This document shows, piece by piece, positions 1 to 9,680 of a DNA stretch of 15,983 nt. This stretch comes from Rodentolepis nana (lineage: Eukaryota; Platyhelminthes; Cestoda; Cyclophyllidea; Hymenolepididae), in contig UZAE01012703.1 of the NCBI GenBank assembly GCA_900617975.1, positions 1-15,983 of the forward strand, read 5' to 3'. A program made the translations under genes and the position numbers. The notes below the pieces were generated by a model. The model searched no databases and was not told the DNA's origin. It was given only the letters and a program-made list of their open reading frames with translations. Positions within the stretch are counted from its first letter, which is position 1; each line of letters starts with the position of its first letter.

Positions 1-20
1 TCTTTCCAGTCTTATTTGTT

Positions 21-302
21 TAAATCGAATAGCTGGGGATTCGATAGTTATATTTAGTGCTTTAGCTGACTTTGGCCCTTATATGGGAGTGAGGGGGATT
101 GACATTTAAGTGAGAAAAATTTGAGATGGGGGACAGAAGAATGATTCGCAGATGTAAAAGAAAAAATTAAGATGAGTACTGTGGAAGTGGTGGAACATGA
201 CATACAGTCGGGTCATGGCAGTTTGAAGTCAGAAGTCAACAGTCGATCAATAGACTTTTTTGCCGTATGAGTAAACGCGGCCCAGGGTGCACTACGTGGA
301 GG
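21..302 (+). repeat. Interspersed repeat family, copy A (diverged)
   Basis: This copy aligns along its length with the copies at 4456-4768 (+) and 9681-9978 (-). Shared landmarks are GATAGTTAT.(A)TTAG near the left end, GATGTAA(A)AG in the middle, AGTACTGTGGAAGTGGTGGA, AGAAGTCAACAG, TTTTGCCGTATGAGTA, and CCCAGGGTGCACTACGTGGA at the right end. Similarity stops just after GTGCAC.ACG.GGA in all copies. It is the most diverged of the long copies and lies in the intron upstream of the first visible exon. No terminal inverted repeats, A-rich tail, target duplication or transposase frame could be seen, so the class (SINE-like, MITE-like or other) is unknown. Confidence 0.75.
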
Positions 303-490
303 TGCCACTCTTTCCGGTCTTGAATTTACTTATTTGTTGGGAAAATATATATCATGGTGATAGAAAGTAATTATCTCAAATTAGCATCAAAGGCTACTAA
401 TGAAAATATATTAAACTAATTTATTTGTAAATCTGAACAAATAAATTTATGAACAAATTCAAGGAAATATTAAAATTTTTTCTTTTCTAG
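303..490 (+). other. Intron sequence before exon 1 of window
   Basis: AT-rich non-coding sequence between repeat copy A and the acceptor at 489-490. It holds only the polypyrimidine tract TTTTTTCTTTTCTAG. No exon was found in it. Confidence 0.5.
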
Positions 491-542
491 TGGCATCTTT
501 TCCTGAATCTTCAAATGGATTCCTTCATGGTTATATTCCAAG
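491..542 (+). CDS. Exon 1 of window: CSPG-repeat protein, P..G.L segment
   Basis: This 52-nt exon follows the acceptor TTCTTTTCTAG and ends at AG|GTCATG. Bases 491-492 complete a codon begun in an earlier exon outside the window, and the last two bases (AG) are completed by the first G of the exon at 2867. It encodes ASFPESSNGFLHGYIP, which joins to R-LNRTVRMFSKKNL. Together these give the P..G.L ... FT..DL order of a CSPG repeat. The donor is weak at positions +3 to +5. An in-frame alternative donor of the same phase lies at 606 (AA|GTTTCT) and would add 21 codons. The shorter form is preferred because the spacing between the G.L strand and the FSKKNL turn then matches the exon at 7952-8086. 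The call rests on phase and motif spacing only. Confidence 0.55.
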
Positions 543-2866
543 GTCATGTACTAATTTATCTGATCAACATGCCATTTGCTCCAACTATACTTTCAATTTT
601 TATAAGTTTCTCTTACATCAAATGTCAGTTTCTTGAAGGAAATCATAGCCGCTCATAAAAATTACTGGTAAAAGGAAAAAAAATTTCGTCAGTTAAAATC
701 GATTGGGGGGGGGAGTTGTGTCCAAACATGCCAAAATAAAAAAAAACGTGAATTTATTTGAATTAAGTGGATTTTATTGAAAATCAATCATATACGGAAC
801 TTTACCCCACTAGCGCTTGGTCAATTTCCAATATTCTTTATTGAACTCACAAATCCAGACAGATCTCAGTTTTTGCGAACGTGCCTTCAGTTTATGAAGG
901 TGGTCATATCCATACATTGTTGATTAGTGATAGCATTCAATAGTACTTAATGCCGAGCAAGTTAATTTTTGCAAATGAACTAACAAAACTATTCAAAATA
1001 TGATTATGCTCAGTCAAGGGAAACTCCATTTCCCCATACTTAAATTTATCTTTAAGCCAAATTTGAACTACTCAACGGGTTTTAATTTACCACTGCGAAA
1101 ATTAAATACCTTCATTTAATTACTTATTCTCATATTTGGATATGGATTGGCACTATTTTATCATGAAAATTGGAACAAGATTCAATTTAATCAACCATTA
1201 ACTGACTAGTGATGAATGGTTTGAATCAGTTTCTACCGTTATAACTTATATCATTGCAGAAAAAAGGAAATTTGGCCCCTAGATTAACATTCCGATTACT
1301 GAAGAAATTCTCTTTCAAGTCGAATTGGGTAAGGATTATTATAAAGAATTCGTGGTGAAAAATGCAACATTTCTAATCGGGTGGCTCCTGGTAACCTTTG
1401 GAAATCCACATAATTGCTCTCTACCACACACATACAGCTTGATTTAGCATTTAAAATAATAAATTGTAGGCAATGTGTCAGCGGTAATCGAGACAGTAAG
1501 AAAAGAAGGTAAAAGACAGAAACCATACGAAAGAAAATGAAGGTGAATAGGACAAAAAAGTGCCAACGCTTTTGCCATAAAAAAGACCGTTAGATTCGCA
1601 CACGTTACTGACGCGGTGGGCGATTCGTCTTTGCAGCAAAATGAAATCCTATATTTAGCAGAAGCTTAGAATTATCGCTGATCAAATCTAGTTTTTAGTT
1701 TTTGACCTAAATCCATCGATGGAATCCTTTGTAGATAAATTGCTTTTCTGGATATGCTTTCATTACAAAAAGAATGGCCAGAGAACTTGTATTATTGATA
1801 AGCTAAATTATTGTAACGAATGTAGTTCCATCAAGTCAGACTAGTGCAACAATTAGCATAAAGTAGACACGAAAACTTTACGAGTTTTGAAATTTAGGAA
1901 TGTGAAAATAAAAATAATTGACAGGTTGTAATGCACCTTCTATATAAACAATAAACACCCCAAAGGCAGACAATGAGTCATATGCAGAAAACTGTCTTAG
2001 AAACCAGTGAACTAAATGAAAATCATTAAGCAAATAACGATAATAGACGTAGAAGAAACTCTTTAAAGATCATCCAGTTGCTTTACATAATTCGAATTTA
2101 CATTAGAAGTGAGGTCTATTCACTTTAAAAACGTTAAATATAACGTTGCCAACCGATTCCATTTATAATTTCTAGGTGATATCAACTAATCTATGAAAAT
2201 AATTCGGCCTTACACGCGTTTTTACTGGTTTACTTAAATCAATCCTTACTGTATTTTTATTGAAGCGTAATGCTCAAACCAAGCAATGATAGTAACAGTA
2301 ACAGTTGGTATTGATGTATTTGGAATATTTATACAAATTGAAGAATTTTACCTAATGGTATAAATTGATACAGTTTTTGTTTCCTCTAAATTTAACATCA
2401 TTGAAATAAAAATAAGGTTGTTAGCACAAATTTCAGAGATTTTCTTTAGGTTTATTTAGATATAGATGTGAAATCACTTACAGAAATGCATGTGGAAGAT
2501 GTGATTTAGCCAAAGATCAACATTTGATGTAATCAACTGTAATACCTAATTAAACTTATCATAACACATAATTAAACCGAACCGTCTTTCTCCAAATAAC
2601 ATTATAACATAAATCACCTTTATCACTAAATTTTATAAATTATAATGTTCTTAGACACAATAAAAATACATTTTTAATATAAAAAAGGTTAAATAATTTC
2701 GGGTTTATCATGTGGAAGTCAGCTTTCGCAAAGTCTCATTTCATATCGCAAATGTGCGAAATTTCAAATATCTAATATAAAGCAGATAAATTAAAAATTT
2801 ATAACAAAAAGTCTTAACAGAAATTGCCGTATTTTGAGCGAGCTATTAATTTACCTCTTCTTTTAG
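543..2866 (+). other. Intron 1 (2.3 kb)
   Basis: AT-rich and non-coding. It contains a nine-guanine run at 705-713 but no copy of the interspersed repeat. The 76-codon minus-strand frame at 1296-1526 has no recognisable protein signature and is not called. I see no RNA gene. Confidence 0.5.
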
Positions 2867-2969
2867 GTTGAATCGAACGGTTAGGATGTTTTCAAAGAAA
2901 AACTTAATGGAAAATGATGTATTCTTCGAGCATAATGGAAAAGAAACTTGTAATTTTGCCAGCATCACT
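2867..2969 (+). CDS. Exon 2: CSPG-repeat protein, FSKKNL...HNGKET segment
   Basis: This is a strong exon. It has a polypyrimidine acceptor (CCTCTTCTTTTAG), a perfect donor (ACT|GTAAGT), and 34 full codons after one base that completes the split codon from 541-542. The peptide contains MFSKKNLMENDVFFEHNGKE followed by TCNFASIT. This is the CSPG signature F(T/S)..(D/N)(I/L)....V.(Y/F).H(D/N)G.ET..D.F, with HNG in place of the commoner HDG. The exon ends in phase 0, as required by the next exon at 5857. LNRT near its start is an N-glycosylation sequon. It sits alone between introns of 2.3 and 2.9 kb and is too short to appear as a long ORF. Confidence 0.78.
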
Positions 2970-4455
2970 GTAAGTGATTTTACTTTTACTTTGATGAAGT
3001 TGATGCATTTATAAAATTTGACTAAAAATCTAAATTTTTCAAAAATTGTTTAGATTAAATTCATAATATTTAGTATTCAAACAATATAATAATTTAAATA
3101 TGATGCTTCGAACAAAAATATGATGAAGTCTAAATATGGGCTATAATTTTTGTTTAAAATGTTTACTTATTTAATGAAACGATTTCACGAATTTGGTAGG
3201 TATTTTCTCAAAATCACACAGTTTGAAGGTTCTCGCATTGGCGCACAAAATACCCCAACCTCAAACAAACATAGTTTCGAAAAATTATTGAAATCATTTT
3301 CGTTCAATTGAATAACCGTATTTCAATGAAAAGTTAAAAGTTTGGCTAATTTATCAACCTAAGGTGATAAGGGCCATTTGAAATCGCATAATTGGATTTA
3401 AGCAAAAGAGCATTAATATCTGACAAATTGAAAAAGCTTAAAGTGAGTTATGACTACATACACATTTTAGATAGCAAAAGATAAAATCTAAAAGCCGTTC
3501 ATTGGCAATGTTCTATTCACTTTAGCAAAAATATATAGCTGAGGTATAATTTAAGCTCAGAGTATTTGCAAAGATTCGCTCTTGTATCCAGGATTGTAAG
3601 CGATTGAGATTAAAGCCTTTTGATCTGTAAGAATTATTTTCTTTAAGCAATCCACGTAGTTGAGTGGCAGTTCAGCTGTCAAAACATTATGGAAATTATA
3701 GAAGTAGATAAAGACTTATGCATCATCTTGACCTTTTAATTATAACCAATTCAACATTACATATTGGATGACTTAATTTGAAGAACTGAATGATGAAGTC
3801 ATTACAATCTTTGTAGGTATATTAAAATGGCAGAATGGTACTGATTTCTAATTTTAACTTGTAATGTAATGTGAAATAACTGAAGAATTGGAGTTTTGAT
3901 CATACGTCAATCAAACGATGCAAATAAGAACCAGGAAATTTTTAGAGAGTGCCCGATTTAAGTTAATTATTATTTTAAAGGCAATGTCATTTGCCTTGAA
4001 ATTATCAAAATAATTGAGAAACTATTATGTTATATCATATTATTAGATTTACGAAAGATATCTCAATTGAATTTTGCTAATTCTAATGACGCGTTTATTG
4101 CATTTCCCGAAAAACGTTTTGACTTGGTAATTTTATGCATGAATTGGATGGACAAGTGTCGTTAATGGAAGGGAAGCAAAAATTAATTCAGGATTTCGCT
4201 CTTAGAAATTTTATGTTATTTATTTGCGCATAGAAACAACACATTCGGAATTGAAAAGATTAGGTACATGAAGTGGATATTTTACCACAGTTAAACTGCT
4301 ATTTTGAAAGTACATGTACCTTTCTCCGAAATACCAACATTAGTCTAATTTACGTCATAAACTGTTTGGGTTAGATCCAAAAAAACACAGGTACAAACTC
4401 AACTAAGAAAAGGAGAAACCAACGCCGGAAAAAAACTTTTAGTTTGAATTAAACA

Positions 4456-4768
4456 TTTATTTATTTATATCAAATGGCAGGGGTCTTAATGATTATCATT
4501 AGCCCTTAAGTTGACTTCAGGCTTCACAGAGTGGAAGAAACATCAAAGTGACAAAAAAGGTTGAGAGGGGAGGGGGGTGGAACAGAAGAGTGTTTCAAAG
4601 ATGTAAGAGACAAACACAAAGGTAGAACAAAGGTGAGGTAAGTACTGTGAAAATAGTCGAATATGGCATAGAGTGAGGTGATGATAGTTTGAAGTGAGAA
4701 GTCAACTGCCAGTTAATAGACTATTTTGCCGTATGAATATACGTTGCCCAGGGTGCACCACGTGGAGG
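4456..4768 (+). repeat. Interspersed repeat family, copy B (near full length)
   Basis: This is the most complete plus-strand copy. It begins with a TTTATTTATTTATATCAAA segment followed by TGGCAGGGGTC, continues through GTTGACTTCAGGCTTCACAG, GGAAGAAACATCAAAGTGA and AACACAAAGGTAGAA, and ends with ACGTTGCCCAGGGTGCACCA then CGTGGAGG. It matches the reverse complement of 9681-9978 almost throughout. It carries two perfect splice-donor consensus sites, GAG|GTAAGT, with the GT at 4638 and at the right border at 4768. It has no long ORF on either strand and no terminal inverted repeats that I can see. Confidence 0.85.
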
Positions 4769-5231
4769 TAAGTCTATTGCGCACCCCTGAATTAAACGTA
4801 ATATGATGAATCGAGTATAACGTTGCTCAAGGAATTTCATTAGCTAGGGCTTTTGTCTATACTGGAATAGGTCGCTATTTTAATTCAATCTTATAAGTTA
4901 TAAATAAATTTCTTTTGCTAGGATGATTACAATAATGATAAGCTAGTTTTGTGATATTATCATCATAGCTTCTACACTGGCATATCAATTCCGAATTCGT
5001 AACCAAATACCAGTTCTGTGACAACGCACAATTCTTTGCTGGTTTCGTTAAAATGAAAACAAAGTTACACTACGTTGAGAATATGTTTAACTACTCAATG
5101 CGCTAATTGTTGTAGTTGTCAACTAATTGTTTCTATCTAAAATATTAGTTTTTTTACAAATTATGCAGAACAATATGGCATAAAATTTCAATGACTATCT
5201 CGACGCAAAATTCTCAATTAGAATAGGTAAA

Positions 5232-5501
5232 TTAAGGGGATTTTTCAAATTCACCGTTTGGACAACTGTTGCCTGTCTGTGGAAGTAATGAACCAAGGTG
5301 TGAGGGTTTGGCAGATTTTGCCATGATTTCTACGATTCTTGCATACAAATCAAGTCTTTCATGAATATATGCTTTGTAGTGCTTTGAGCTTAAAAGATTT
5401 CCGGGTTTTGGCAATAGCAATTTTCCTAATGGGCTTAAATTCAACCCCCCTCTCTTAATTAAAAGTGTTTTCAAAATAGATAGCATCAACACTTGCGTCA
5501 T
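5232..5501 (-). other. Unexplained 89-codon open frame, antisense within intron 2
   Basis: The frame begins at ATG (MTQVLMLSILKTLLIKRGG) and ends with TAA. A central part reads SSKHYKAYIHERLDLYARI, then VEIMAKSAKPSHLGSLLPQT. I recognise no family. The composition is less skewed to A/T than its flanks and the protein is hydrophilic and balanced, but no promoter, splice pattern or homologue supports a gene. It could be an exon fragment of a transposon or pseudogene, or a chance frame. Confidence 0.2.
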
Positions 5502-5856
5502 TTGAATTACATATCAGCGGTTTGCAAGAATGCATCTTATATTGACAAGGGAGATTTTAAGAATTCTTAAGGCTATGATATTGCGCTGCGCATAGAAAAG
5601 CTCTGAAAAAGTGATAACCCAACTAGTTGAAACATGGTTTGAGTCAGTTTTAGGAATGAATTGCTCAAAATAGTCATTATTTGAAAAACCACAGATTTTA
5701 TAAAAAGTTCGTTAAAAATAGCTTTTTTATAAAATAGACGGAATTCCACCAGGCCTGATTTTCGAAAAAGAAAAAATCTTTAGCTAAAATAATTCATTTT
5801 TATGGCAAATAAAATAAAAAAAGAGATTTAGCTTTCTTCCCACATAAATTTTCAAG

Positions 5857-6055
5857 GTCTCTGGGATTATTCGAGGTGACGTTGAAACCAAAGTGCCCCG
5901 GCAAAAAATGGCATTCTTCCTACTTGTGCGCGGCATTCCTGTCTATTTAATTCGAGTTAAGCCGGCCCAAATATGGTGGAGCTCGATTGCGGAAATATCG
6001 CCTTCATATCTTGCATCTCAGACTACGGCAATTTACGAGGATTTGGAAGTGAGCG
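5857..6055 (+). CDS. Exon 3: CSPG-repeat protein, repeat core
   Basis: The exon starts in phase 0 after CTTCCCACATAAATTTTCAAG. It is open for 66 codons and ends in phase 1 at AGCG|GTGCGT. It is visibly richer in G and C than its flanks. The peptide begins VSGIIRGDVETKVPRQKMAF, which continues the last beta strand of the repeat begun in exon 2. It then carries VYLIRVKP ... IAEISPSYLASQTTAIYEDL, which follows the same pattern as VITKFPVYG ... KITSFSSQLLNRGEIYYL in exon 11, so this is a second CSPG repeat with a poorly conserved HDG turn. A donor 7 bases earlier (GAA|GTGAGC, phase 0) looks good by itself but breaks the phase match with exon 4. The GTGCGT donor recurs at exon 7. Confidence 0.72.
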
Positions 6056-6273
6056 GTGCGTTAATATTTAAGTAAAAAGAGGGAATAAAAGATAAAGTTG
6101 TTAAGAAGTCCAATTTAATTTATTAAACTTAATTTCTTTCCCATAGCACAAATTTCAGAATATATGTTGAAGTTAATATTGTAGATAATCCATATTCTAC
6201 GCATGAATTTTAAAGTGCAACAGAAATTATTTTACTTAGTACGCCAAAAATAATATTTATTACTTACGTCAAG
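6056..6273 (+). other. Intron 3 (218 bp)
   Basis: A short intron inferred from the GTGCGT donor and the TACGTCAAG acceptor. Phase 1 on both sides preserves the CSPG-repeat frame across it. The sequence is AT-rich with no other feature. Confidence 0.6.
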
Positions 6274-6411
6274 TGTGCGAGTTCGTGGCTACTTGTGCCA
6301 ATAATGAAATTTTCATACAATCACTCTCATTGTTAAATGTGCATTGTAAATTGACTAATAATTTTAAATTTGAACAAGCAATAACCACAAAATATTCGCA
6401 AAGTCTAGAGA
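6274..6411 (+). CDS. Exon 4: CSPG-repeat protein, end of one repeat and start of the next
   Basis: The acceptor is TACGTCAAG. The first two bases complete a valine codon with the last G of exon 3, giving EDLEVSVCEFVATCANNEIF, the D.F.F.V-type strand that closes a CSPG repeat. The rest (LLNVHCKLTNN, then FKFEQAITTKYSQSLE) matches the linker and opening strand (N.P.L..N ... I(T/S)...L) of the following repeat. The frame stays open to 6467. The chosen donor is GAGA|GTAGGA, phase 1, joining to exon 5 as ...SLEN-FSRIEYRI. Another phase-1 GT at 6403 (GTCTAG) would shorten the exon by nine bases and has a poorer +3 base. The exact 3' end is the least certain part. Confidence 0.66.
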
Positions 6412-7951
6412 GTAGGACAAAAATATATTGCGAAACAAACACACATGAAAAGAAGAATTCAACTTAATAATGTCGCTAAAAAATTGAATAATGAAGCAAT
6501 CAAGTTCACTGACCAGATATTGACATTATATACGATCGAGGTTGAGTTCTACACATGTATCTTTCAACCCTCAATGTCTATTTGTATAGATTAATTATTT
6601 TGAACCATTTCATATCACATCCAGACCGCATAAACAACATGCTATTGTCGATTACTTACCTATTCGAATCAGAAAGTTTTAATTGGCATTTACGCTATGA
6701 ACAATAGCCTTACAATCACCTCTCATAACAAGAAAGTTTTAGAAATTTGACATCAAAAAGTATCAATCCTAATTATTACCTATTCTCCATGATTTAGGCA
6801 ATAGTTTTAAAATTTGAACCACAATTCCTCTTTATATTATAATAAATTTTAATATAAATACCTAAAACCAAAAGGGCAATGGTAGATATTCACCATTTCT
6901 TCAAAATGTTTAGATGAAAATATGCATCTTAGACATTTGCCTATATGCTGTATTCACGGATCTTTCAAATTAGATCTGAATGTCATTTCTGTTGAGAAAT
7001 AATTGACATCCGTTAAAAGATTCCAATGAAAACGATTGCTTCATTAGAGTTTAAATTTTTTTGCACATTGGCTCTAACCGAACCACTAATTCCACGAGGT
7101 TATACAAGCAATTGTGAGGAAAAATATTTGCTTTGCGATATTCGATATTTGCACATTCTTTCTCCATGTGGCGAATAAATTATCGGTTCTAATTTCTCAG
7201 TTGGATAATGAAGTGTAGCACAATAACTCGCATCAAAGACCACAGGACATTCAAGAGAGCATTAAATTGTATTTACATTGAAGAAGTATGCAAAGAGTTG
7301 TTTTTATTCTTTTTAATTACGCAGTACTAATTAACATTATGCATTTCAATTTTTGCATCATATTTACTCACTGAATAAAATGGGCATGTATTCTTCAATT
7401 GCATGGTCATAGTATGTCAAAAACAGGATATGATGAATTTATAAATTAATCCCCAATAGATACTAAATAAATGAATCAGAACAATTATTTATTTATGGAT
7501 TTATATATTCAATCTTTTATCTGTCATTTGTAAATGTTCGTTTTAGCAATGTGCATTAAAATTTAAAATCGAAATTTTGCTTCCTCGTAATTGATTCACA
7601 TTCAGAATTCGTTAAATTTAATCGTATGCTAAAAGTTTAAATTTTATAATTTAAGTCCTAATCTACATCTTCAAACATTTTGCGAACTCCGATTAATTTT
7701 AATTTAAAATGTTGCCACTCACGAGAATTCAAGGAATGAATCCTTTAACGAACCTAAAAGCGATGATAGCAATTTGTGCATCACCTATACATCTTATCTC
7801 AAGCGATGAGTGGTGAAAAAATTCAAGATTAAGTCCAAATTTACAAATTACCTTTTAATTGGCCTTAATAATGGAACCTTTACCTGCTTATCGTGAAAAG
7901 GTTTTACCAGATAATAGATGTTCAACTTACCAATCTTTCCTTATGTTTCAG
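6412..7951 (+). other. Intron 4 (1.5 kb)
   Basis: AT-rich and non-coding. No copy of the interspersed repeat, no RNA gene and no additional exon with CSPG motifs was found between the exons at 6274 and 7952. Confidence 0.5.
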
Positions 7952-8086
7952 ATTTTTCACGCATTGAGTATAGAATTAGGGGTTTAAAAGGTGGCCTAAT
8001 TTCTTCGTCTGCCAGTGAAGTGATTCCAGTAAGCACATTCACGAATGAGGACATTCAACAACACAGAGTCGTTTTTTATCACGACG
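7952..8086 (+). CDS. Exon 5: CSPG-repeat protein, STFTNEDI...FYHDG segment
   Basis: This is one of the two clearest exons. The acceptor is TTATGTTTCAG, the donor is GACG|GTAAGT, and the length is 135 nt with both ends in phase 1. The peptide reads FSRIEYRIRGLKGGLISSS, then EVIPVSTFTNEDIQQHRVVF and YHD, with G completed by the next exon. This is an almost textbook CSPG repeat: Y.I ... G.L ... V..FT.EDI....V.(Y/F)(Y)HDG. The intron falls inside the HDG glycine codon. That is useful for finding the continuation, which should begin G-SE; that sequence is found at 9447 but lacks an AG acceptor. Confidence 0.85.
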
Positions 8087-9446
8087 GTAAGTCTACCATA
8101 TGTGCATTAATTTGAAATATCAACTTAAAACAGGATGATACCATGGTTTTCGTTTAAAATTCAAATAACCACGACCAATTCCGTAAAATTGATCGCTAGA
8201 GAATAATTTAAAGCCCCTAACTTCAAGGTACTTATTTTTTATGACCACAGCTTAATTCTAGGGAATTTGATCCTATTCTTTCATAAAATTGTCATGTATC
8301 GACGCACTAATTAATGCTTGAAAAGCGCGCACAATTATTGACATTACAAGATACAATACAACGCGCCGTGGAAAATATAAAAGGCCTTTTAATAAATTGA
8401 AATAATAACACAGGTAGGTTTGATGTCTCAAACATTGACAAGAGGAACTTTTAGAACTTAAAAACGATAAATAGAAGGAAAAAAATTCTTTGTTTTCAAT
8501 GTCATCTCGATAAGTGTTTTACTTCATTAGACGCTAGCATTTGCATTTAATCTGCATTCTAAACACAACAATAAAGTGCTCATCATTTTTGTTATTTGTT
8601 TTCAGTAGTAAATGCAAATATTTTTGCCATTATTTCCGATTCGCTTCCATTTCTCTTGTGGCTTATTGGTCTTATTTTGTAAACACCTCTTCGTGTTTGC
8701 AAAATATAAAGCATTCGCATTTCAAAATCGTAGAAAGGTGATAATGTTCTGGGTCTATCGAATATAGAATTCGTGTTAGATCTCCCTCTTGCCACATCAC
8801 TTGAATTACTGAATTTTCGGAAGGTCACGATAATGTTGTCGATGCACACAGAGACTAGAAGACATTCACTGTTTTTTGCTACCAATATTATTTATTTATA
8901 TCAAATGGCAGGCGTTTTGATAGTTATCATTAGTTCTCGTTCAAACCATCTTTGCTACCGTCGATAAGTTGATATGGTACATATGGTACATCATATTCAG
9001 TACATTTTCACTGCTGACAATTGAGATACATGCTTCTGTATTGCTCTTTCACTGTTAAATGATTATTCGAATCAATGGAAGAATTAAGAGGTCTAGCTCT
9101 GAATTAAGCAAGTTTCTCTGAATAAAATTTTTAAACAGTCATTAAATTTTGGTGGACTGCATGCACTTAACCATCAATTACAATAATGTCTTTAGCGGTT
9201 TTGGAAGCGTTTAAGCGGAATGGTTTGTCTTACCAACGTGTGCTCTAAAACTTTGAGTCTGAAAATTTTTGCTCTTAGTAATAAACTGAAATTTATTGCC
9301 CACTAAAATGATGTTGAACAATTTTTCTACTAATTAACTCAGGAAATTGTTTCTTCATCGTGTCAGATTGGTATCTTTACTATATTTCTCTTTGTCTTCA
9401 TGACTTATAGGATTAGTTAGACAGTTAAATTAATTTGTCTATTTGG
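8087..9446 (+). other. Intron 5 (1.4 kb)
   Basis: It contains the short repeat stub C at 8888-8934 and a small direct duplication, ATGGTACATATGGTACAT, near 8975. Overlapping open frames on both strands at 8541-8967 show no family signature and are read as chance frames. If micro-exon 6 is not used, this intron extends to 11468. Confidence 0.5.
8888..8934 (+). repeat. Interspersed repeat family, copy C (left-end stub)
   Basis: About 47 bases match only the left end of the family: TTATTTATTTATATCAAA, then TGGCAGGCGTTTTGATAGTT and ATCATTAG. The match to copies B and D ends abruptly in TTAGTTCTCG. Either a partial deletion or a truncated insertion would explain it. Confidence 0.7.
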
Positions 9447-9488
9447 GTTCGGAAATCGATCCCAATATATCAATTGAATGTGCGATAG
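9447..9488 (+). CDS. Candidate micro-exon 6: GSEI...D segment with a non-AG acceptor
   Basis: This is a 42-nt candidate. Added to the last G of exon 5 it gives G-SEIDPNISIECAI, which completes HDG as HDGSEI..D.SIE.AI, just what a CSPG repeat should have. It ends in phase 1 at GATAG|GTATTT and joins exon 7 in frame. The difficulty is the 3' splice site: the sequence before the exon is TTTGTCTATTTGG, with GG where AG is expected. An in-frame TAA at 9431-9433 prevents use of the AG at 9418-9419 or 9422-9423. The exon is symmetric, so skipping it keeps the frame (exon 5 joins exon 7 as HD-V-IRMD) but removes the SE motif. It may be a single-base error or variant, a rare splice site, or a decayed exon. 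Confidence 0.45.
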   Translation, partial: VRKSIPIYQLNVR

Positions 9489-9508
9489 GTATTTTTCAAT
9501 TATATAGA

Positions 9509-9537
9509 GGGGGGAGGGGTGCGTTAGGGGGGGGCGG
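9509..9537 (+). other. Guanine-run cluster (possible G-quadruplex)
   Basis: On the sense strand there are runs of six, four and eight guanines separated by A and by TGCGTTA, followed by C and GG. Three long runs, one able to split into two, are enough for an intramolecular quadruplex in DNA or in the pre-mRNA. It lies 20 bases beyond the donor of candidate micro-exon 6, where it could influence splicing. That role is inference. Confidence 0.5.
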
Positions 9538-9680
9538 TTTTAGAACGGAAACATATCTAATTTACCTACTTAAAAGTAACTCACGAGAGTTCACTGTTCT
9601 TGAAGCTATTTATGATGAAATTTCGAGTGCGTTCGGTTGGAGGTGGGCTTTTAACGTGAGAAGAGATATTTAGAGCCAAA

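Larger units (their letters stand above)
2970..5856 (+). other. Intron 2 (2.9 kb)
   Basis: The longest intron. It contains repeat copy B (4456-4768) and an unexplained 89-codon minus-strand open frame (5232-5501). The stretches 2970-4455 and 4769-5231 are AT-rich, with nothing else that I can support. Confidence 0.55.

Noticed and set aside
21..80. GGGGATTCGATAGT in repeat copy A as a pol III B box
   Set aside because: The motif is absent from the equivalent positions in copies B, C and D, so it is not a family feature.
705..713. Run of nine guanines in intron 1
   Set aside because: A single homopolymer run, prone to sequencing error and without further structure.
1296..1526. Minus-strand 76-codon frame in intron 1
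   Set aside because: Low-complexity hydrophobic start, no splice or family signal, ordinary for AT-rich sequence.
8606..8670. Possible exon after TGTTTTCAG encoding VNANIFAIISDSLPFLL
   Set aside because: Phase-compatible with exon 5, but it does not restore the HDG-SE motif, whereas 9447-9488 does; no good donor pattern supports it.
8541..8967. Three overlapping open frames on both strands in intron 5
   Set aside because: They overlap one another on opposite strands, match no family and run into repeat stub C; chance frames are the simplest reading.
9431..9446. Exon 6 beginning at the AGs at 9418-9419 or 9422-9423
   Set aside because: An in-frame TAA at 9431-9433 would end translation.
9489..9673. 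Continuation of the exon 6 frame through the G-rich tract
   Set aside because: The translation becomes glycine-rich low complexity (YRGGRGALGGGG) and leaves the CSPG pattern; a GTATTT donor at 9489 fits better.
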